Below are positions 21,750 to 25,118 of a DNA stretch of 25,118 nt, piece by piece. The stretch's first letter is position 1, and each line of letters opens with the position of its first letter. The stretch is taken from contig CAZSQM010000029.1 in assembly GCA_964609025.1 (NCBI GenBank), positions 1 through 25,118 on the forward strand, written 5' to 3'. The position numbers and the translations under genes are program-made. This stretch comes from SIG307 sp964609025 (GTDB taxonomy: Bacteria; Bacillota; Clostridia; Lachnospirales; Lachnospiraceae). The notes below the pieces were generated by a model, which worked only from the letters and a program-made list of their open reading frames with translations, had not been told where the DNA came from and ran no database searches.

Positions 21750-23741
21750 CTAAATATGAAACTGCTCCATCGTTTCCTTCAGGGATTCAATACTTTTCAT
21801 CACATTCTGCGTTTCTTCCGAAACCTTCTCACTGACATCGGTAATCTGCTGCAGGTTGCCGTTTACCGACCGAACGGCTCCGTTCAGCTCCCTCTGCGAC
21901 AAATTGATACTATCCAAAATCTGGTTGATGTTCACAATGGACGCGCTTAACTCCTCCGTATTGGCCCCCAGCGTGGTGCTGACCTCGGCATAATAGGTCG
22001 CATCCTCCTTGTAAGTATCCGCAAGCAGTTCAAACTTATCATAGTCCTTCAGCACCACTTCATTCAGGAAGGAAATAATACTATTACTTGCGTCCGAAAA
22101 GGTTCCGACGCTTGCCAGCACACTTTCCGTTAATTCGTTTACTTTCTTAATCTCATCACCGGTCGTATTGCTTAGCTTCTTAATTTCGTCCGCAACCACG
22201 GCAAAGCCCTTTCCGCTTTCCCCGGCTCTTGCTGCTTCAATGGAAGCGTTCAGGGACAGTAAACTGGTCTGCTCCGCAATTGCGCCGATTGCCTGTGAAA
22301 CCTCAACGATTTTTTCAATTACCTTAATTTCTTCGATTGCGGCTTCCAGCTTTCTTCTGCTTTCCTGCGTAACCGCAACCGCGTTTTTCTTATCCTCTAA
22401 CAGCTCCGACACCATCCGCTCCACACGCTCAATGATTTCATTGGCACGCTCCGCAATGGTCTGCGCGTTTCTTGCCAGCTCGTCGATAGCACCCGTAACA
22501 TCCTTACAGCTATCGTCAATTTCCCCGATGCTTTCCGTCTGCACCGCTATATTATTTCCCGTTTCCTCCATAATAGCGGAAATTTTCATGATATTCCCAT
22601 TCATATCGGATACACGGCCGTCGGTTTCGGAAATCATTTCCTGAATGTGCGAAGTTTCCTTTTGCGTTTTATGTATCGTTGATACTACCCTGTTCTCCAG
22701 TTCCCCGATTAAATAGCTGATTTCTTTTACCTCCGACCTTTCCGCCCTGCAATTTTTCGTTCCGATTACTTTTTCCTTCACAAAGCGCTTCATGGTATCC
22801 ATCGGTTTCAGCATCACCGTAATTACGACATTTAAGACAACAACGGAAAGCACCAGAAAAATAATATCCACCGCCAGCGGCAGGATTAAATTATGCATAA
22901 TCTTCCTGTTGATTACGGCGGTGTTCTGCGTAACGCCCAGATGCCATCCGGTCACCTCGATTTCACTCACCGCACAATACTTTTCTTCCTTGTCGTAATC
23001 CGTAAATACGGATACGCCGCTGCTTGCCAAATCAATCTGCAAAACCTCGGATAAAATCGTGTTGCCGTTTTCATTCGGCAGATATGCTTCATTCTCGTGT
23101 GTAATAACACTGTTATCCTTTGCCAGAAGAAACGTCTGTACGCTCTCGTCCTTACTTACGTTCCGTACCGTTTCAATCAGACTGTCGATGGTAATATCCG
23201 CAAGGACAACTGCCTGTTTTCCGCTCATGGTAAACGGCACCGCCAGCGAAATAATCATCTGTCCCGTTGCGTAATCCTTATACGGCTCCGTATAAATCAA
23301 AGCTCCTTTTGCTACCGCGTCCTTCCACCAGCTCCGTGTTGCAGGGTCAAGGTCAAGCGTAGAGCGGTCTGCCGGGAAAGCACCTCCGGCATAGCCGAAG
23401 CAGCAGTAATACATGAGAGCGTCTTTATTGTTTTCCAGATTCGTATGCAGGAAATCCATAATGGCATCCGTATCCTCGCTGTCCATGATTTCCAGTGCGC
23501 TTTTCATGGTTTCCACGATGTCGCCCTGCCTTATCAGCCACTCGTCGATATTTTTGCCGTTCCCTTTTGCTTCCTCCATAAGCACATTATGTTCACTGGT
23601 CTTTAGCGCATCCTTCAAAACAATACTGCTGATTGTAGCGGTAACCGCAATAATTACCGCAATACACAGCATAACGCATAAGAGAATGCGTCCCTTTATA
23701 CTTCCCGAAAATCTGTGACCGGTATCTTTTTTGGAGCTCAT
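21750..23741 (-). CDS. Methyl-accepting chemotaxis protein with dCache-like sensor
   Basis: A 663-residue chemoreceptor. Order: cytoplasmic basic start, first membrane helix (about 18-42), extracellular double-Cache sensor (about 45-280), second helix (about 286-311), HAMP-like linker, then a long coiled-coil signalling domain whose hairpin tip AEQTSLLSLNASIEAARAG (about 490-508) contacts CheA and CheW. The sensor has ATRSWWKDA (134-142) followed by YTEPYKDYATGQMIISLAVPF (with D156) and VVLADITID (about 178-186); this resembles the amino-acid-binding dCache motif, although Trp139 stands where Tyr is usual, so ligand class is uncertain. GAGGAGG precedes the ATG at 23741. No other chemotaxis gene is in the window. 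Confidence 0.94.
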   Translation of the reverse strand: MSSKKDTGHRFSGSIKGRILLCVMLCIAVIIAVTATISSIVLKDALKTSEHNVLMEEAKGNGKNIDEWLIRQGDIVETMKSALEIMDSEDTDAIMDFLHTNLENNKDALMYYCCFGYAGGAFPADRSTLDLDPATRSWWKDAVAKGALIYTEPYKDYATGQMIISLAVPFTMSGKQAVVLADITIDSLIETVRNVSKDESVQTFLLAKDNSVITHENEAYLPNENGNTILSEVLQIDLASSGVSVFTDYDKEEKYCAVSEIEVTGWHLGVTQNTAVINRKIMHNLILPLAVDIIFLVLSVVVLNVVITVMLKPMDTMKRFVKEKVIGTKNCRAERSEVKEISYLIGELENRVVSTIHKTQKETSHIQEMISETDGRVSDMNGNIMKISAIMEETGNNIAVQTESIGEIDDSCKDVTGAIDELARNAQTIAERANEIIERVERMVSELLEDKKNAVAVTQESRRKLEAAIEEIKVIEKIVEVSQAIGAIAEQTSLLSLNASIEAARAGESGKGFAVVADEIKKLSNTTGDEIKKVNELTESVLASVGTFSDASNSIISFLNEVVLKDYDKFELLADTYKEDATYYAEVSTTLGANTEELSASIVNINQILDSINLSQRELNGAVRSVNGNLQQITDVSEKVSEETQNVMKSIESLKETMEQFHI

Positions 23742-24000
23742 ACTGTTTCCTCCTCACATTGTAGTTTCGGCAAGCCTCCTCTGTACTGCCCACACAGGAA
23801 CGCCTGCTTCCTTCGTAGAACTCTCCCCCCTGCCCACAGTTTAGCTTTATTCTACCACATTTGTATCGTTTTTTCAAGTTACAAGTTGCTCTAAGTTTCC
23901 GTACTTGATACACAGACTCCGCTTTTTATCTCCTCCCGGCAAACATCTTTCAAAAATACCTAAAATATAAAGACTTCATGAACAACGCCAGGGTAAACCT
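23742..24000. other. Intergenic region between chemoreceptor and solute-binding protein genes
   Basis: No convincing gene. The chemoreceptor leader contains a 9-base direct repeat, CTGCCCACA, at 23786-23794 and 23830-23838 (start-to-start 44 bp). I could not fold the leader into a known riboswitch by eye. The 103-codon minus-strand frame through it (23593-23913) overlaps the chemoreceptor start and is not a gene. Confidence 0.5.
23849..23877 (-). promoter_or_regulatory. Promoter of the chemoreceptor gene
   Basis: On the minus strand TTGAAA (23872-23877) and TAGAAT (23849-23854) are separated by 17 bp, a sigma-A type promoter. It predicts a leader of about 100 bases before the ATG. No sigma-D (flagellar) promoter was recognised. 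Confidence 0.65.
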
Positions 24001-24003
24001 GAC

Positions 24004-24036
24004 AAAAAAACAACCGCGGCATTTCTGCCGCGGTTG
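24004..24036 (-). terminator. Strong terminator of the solute-binding protein gene
   Basis: CAACCGCGGCA (24011-24021) and TGCCGCGGTTG (24026-24036) form a perfect 11-bp stem with a 4-base loop, followed on the minus strand by seven T residues (24004-24010). It begins about 22 bp after the stop codon. Confidence 0.95.
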
Positions 24037-24057
24037 TTGTTAAGGGTTTATGAAAAA

Positions 24058-25118
24058 TTACTTCAATGTATCGGAATCACCGAAGAACTCCTGCCACTTC
24101 TGCTCACGCTCAGCCTGGATTGCTGCGCCGCCTGCAGACATATAATCCTTCATGTACTCATCCCAAACCTTATCGAAATCAGCCACAGATGCTACAACTG
24201 CGTTATCATAGAGCTGATCTCTCTTTGCACTAAGGGTATCACCGACACCCTGTTCTGCCTCGATTGCGCCAACGTTTACATTCTTGCCGACTCTGAGGTC
24301 AGTGTTTGCAAGGGTGTGTGCCTTTACAACATCCTCCGGATCAATTCCCGGGTAGTTGAGTGCTCTGGACTTGTTGGTAAGCTCATCGCTCACAAGCTTA
24401 AGACCATTACAGGTAATGGTGTAGTCAATGTTCATACCGGAGTTCTGGATATCATTTCCGGTAGCTGCCTGAATTGCGATTGCGCCGTCGGCAGTAACCG
24501 TATGGTTGATGCCTTCATCACCGATCTGCAGATACTGAATGTGCTCCGGATCACTGATCCAGTCAAGGTAAAGCATAGAAGCAAGCGGCTCATCGTTCGT
24601 CGTCGGGAAGAAAATCTTACGATCAATCGGCCCGGATACGAACTTGGTGTAACCACCATTCATATCCTCAAAGCAGTCAATTGCTACAAACTTTGCGTCC
24701 TCGCCTACCTCTCTCTTAAGGTTTGCGTTGATGCTGTCGTCACCGTTACGATACGGATAATCCCAGTTGTGAGTGAAAGCGCCGACATAGCCTGCCTTCA
24801 TCATGGAGTCTTCTGTGGTATCGCCACTGCCGTACAGTGCGAAATCTTTCCACATAAGTCCCATGTTGTACCACTTGTTCAAAAGTCTGATTGCCTCTTT
24901 GGTGCCGTTCTGAGTTACCTTTCTGTCATCAAAGCCGTTGATGTAGTATTCCTTATCGGACATCTGCGGATCAAGGAAAGATTCAATCAGAGTAGCTGCT
25001 CTCCAGCCTACATCATAGCTTACAGAGTACGGAATCATCTTGTCGGCATCTTCACCAAGCAGAGTCTCTGCATTGTCTCTGAATGCAACAAGCATTGCCT
25101 CAAACTCAGCCTTTGTGG
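24058..25118 (-). CDS. Extracellular solute-binding protein (family 1), C-terminal part
   Basis: About 353 C-terminal residues of a secreted sugar-binding lipoprotein of an ABC importer; the N-terminus with signal peptide lies beyond the right edge (the frame continues open to 25118). Features: EAIRLLNKWYNMGLMWKDF, typical of the LplA-like group; GYVGAFTHNWDY in the hinge/ligand region; FFPTTNDEPLASMLYLDWI; and an acidic C-terminal helix with DFDKVWDEYMKDYMSAGG and EREQKWQEFF. Such proteins in gut Clostridia usually bind oligosaccharides and sit beside LplB- and YtcP-like permeases, which would be expected to the right of the window or elsewhere, since the gene is followed by a terminator. 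Being last in its transcript fits a binding protein placed after its permeases. Ligand unknown. Confidence 0.9.
   Translation of the reverse strand, partial: TKAEFEAMLVAFRDNAETLLGEDADKMIPYSVSYDVGWRAATLIESFLDPQMSDKEYYINGFDDRKVTQNGTKEAIRLLNKWYNMGLMWKDFALYGSGDTTEDSMMKAGYVGAFTHNWDYPYRNGDDSINANLKREVGEDAKFVAIDCFEDMNGGYTKFVSGPIDRKIFFPTTNDEPLASMLYLDWISDPEHIQYLQIGDEGINHTVTADGAIAIQAATGNDIQNSGMNIDYTITCNGLKLVSDELTNKSRALNYPGIDPEDVVKAHTLANTDLRVGKNVNVGAIEAEQGVGDTLSAKRDQLYDNAVVASVADFDKVWDEYMKDYMSAGGAAIQAEREQKWQEFFGDSDTLK

Noticed and set aside
23742..23850. Riboswitch (for example cyclic-di-GMP type) in the chemoreceptor leader
   Set aside because: Leader length and purine-rich stretches invited the idea, but the conserved core of the known classes could not be found by eye.
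23593..23913. 106-codon minus-strand ORF over the chemoreceptor start and leader
   Set aside because: It overlaps the chemoreceptor's first codons in another frame, covers its promoter and ribosome binding site, and has a random composition.

Overview
The window looks like chromosomal DNA from an anaerobic Clostridia-type Bacillota, most likely Lachnospiraceae. This rests on strong AGGAGG ribosome binding sites, sigma-A type promoters, EFR1-type flavodoxin-ferredoxin proteins, TIGR01906/DUF1461 and GerMN families, and an LplA-like sugar-binding lipoprotein family. It is inference from gene families and signals, not from a marker gene. No rRNA, tRNA, CRISPR array or intact mobile element was seen. 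Most genes are on the minus strand.

Layout. (1) 1-1732, minus: a copper operon, csoR then copA. copA is cut by the left edge at its phosphorylated aspartate. The promoter carries two palindromes. (2) 1742-3424: a divergent Rrf2 regulator / EFR1 flavodoxin-ferredoxin locus. Two matching inverted repeats lie in the shared promoter region, and a short ferredoxin-like ORF with a degenerate second cluster is coupled to the regulator. (3) 3425-5665: a decayed large serine recombinase, an orphan PD-(D/E)xK-like protein, and a strict 52-bp tandem repeat whose every unit forms a GC-rich hairpin. (4) 5693-12079, minus: a competence-type operon in the order comEA, response regulator, histidine kinase, GerMN lipoprotein, comEC. 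It has a recognisable promoter, and the comEC start is odd. (5) 12131-13622: a small YdcZ/DUF606 transporter and a divergent unknown exported protein behind a 10-bp inverted repeat. (6) 13686-16841: a redox cluster (flavodoxin, a 38-codon cupin relic, an iron-sulfur-flavoprotein-like reductase, an aldo/keto reductase) opposite a LysR regulator. (7) 16891-21326, minus: a DUF1461 membrane protein and a heterodimeric ABC exporter pair with one degenerate ATP site. (8) 21373-25118, minus: a MIF/tautomerase homologue, a dCache chemoreceptor, and the C-terminal part of an extracellular solute-binding protein with a strong terminator.

How the parts work together. The copper operon appears self-regulated through CsoR. 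The Rrf2 protein is the obvious candidate regulator of itself and of the EFR1 gene, because one inverted repeat overlaps the -35 boxes of both divergent promoters. The comEA-to-comEC operon joins DNA-uptake proteins to a two-component system and a lipoprotein that may sense the envelope. The LysR protein probably controls the adjacent redox operon. The two ABC half-transporters overlap by 8 bp and show complementary degenerate motifs, so they should form one complex.

The features least explained by known annotation are the 52-bp hairpin array, the Rrf2/mini-ferredoxin/EFR1 circuit, and the apparent ATA start position of comEC. None of these alone proves a new system.
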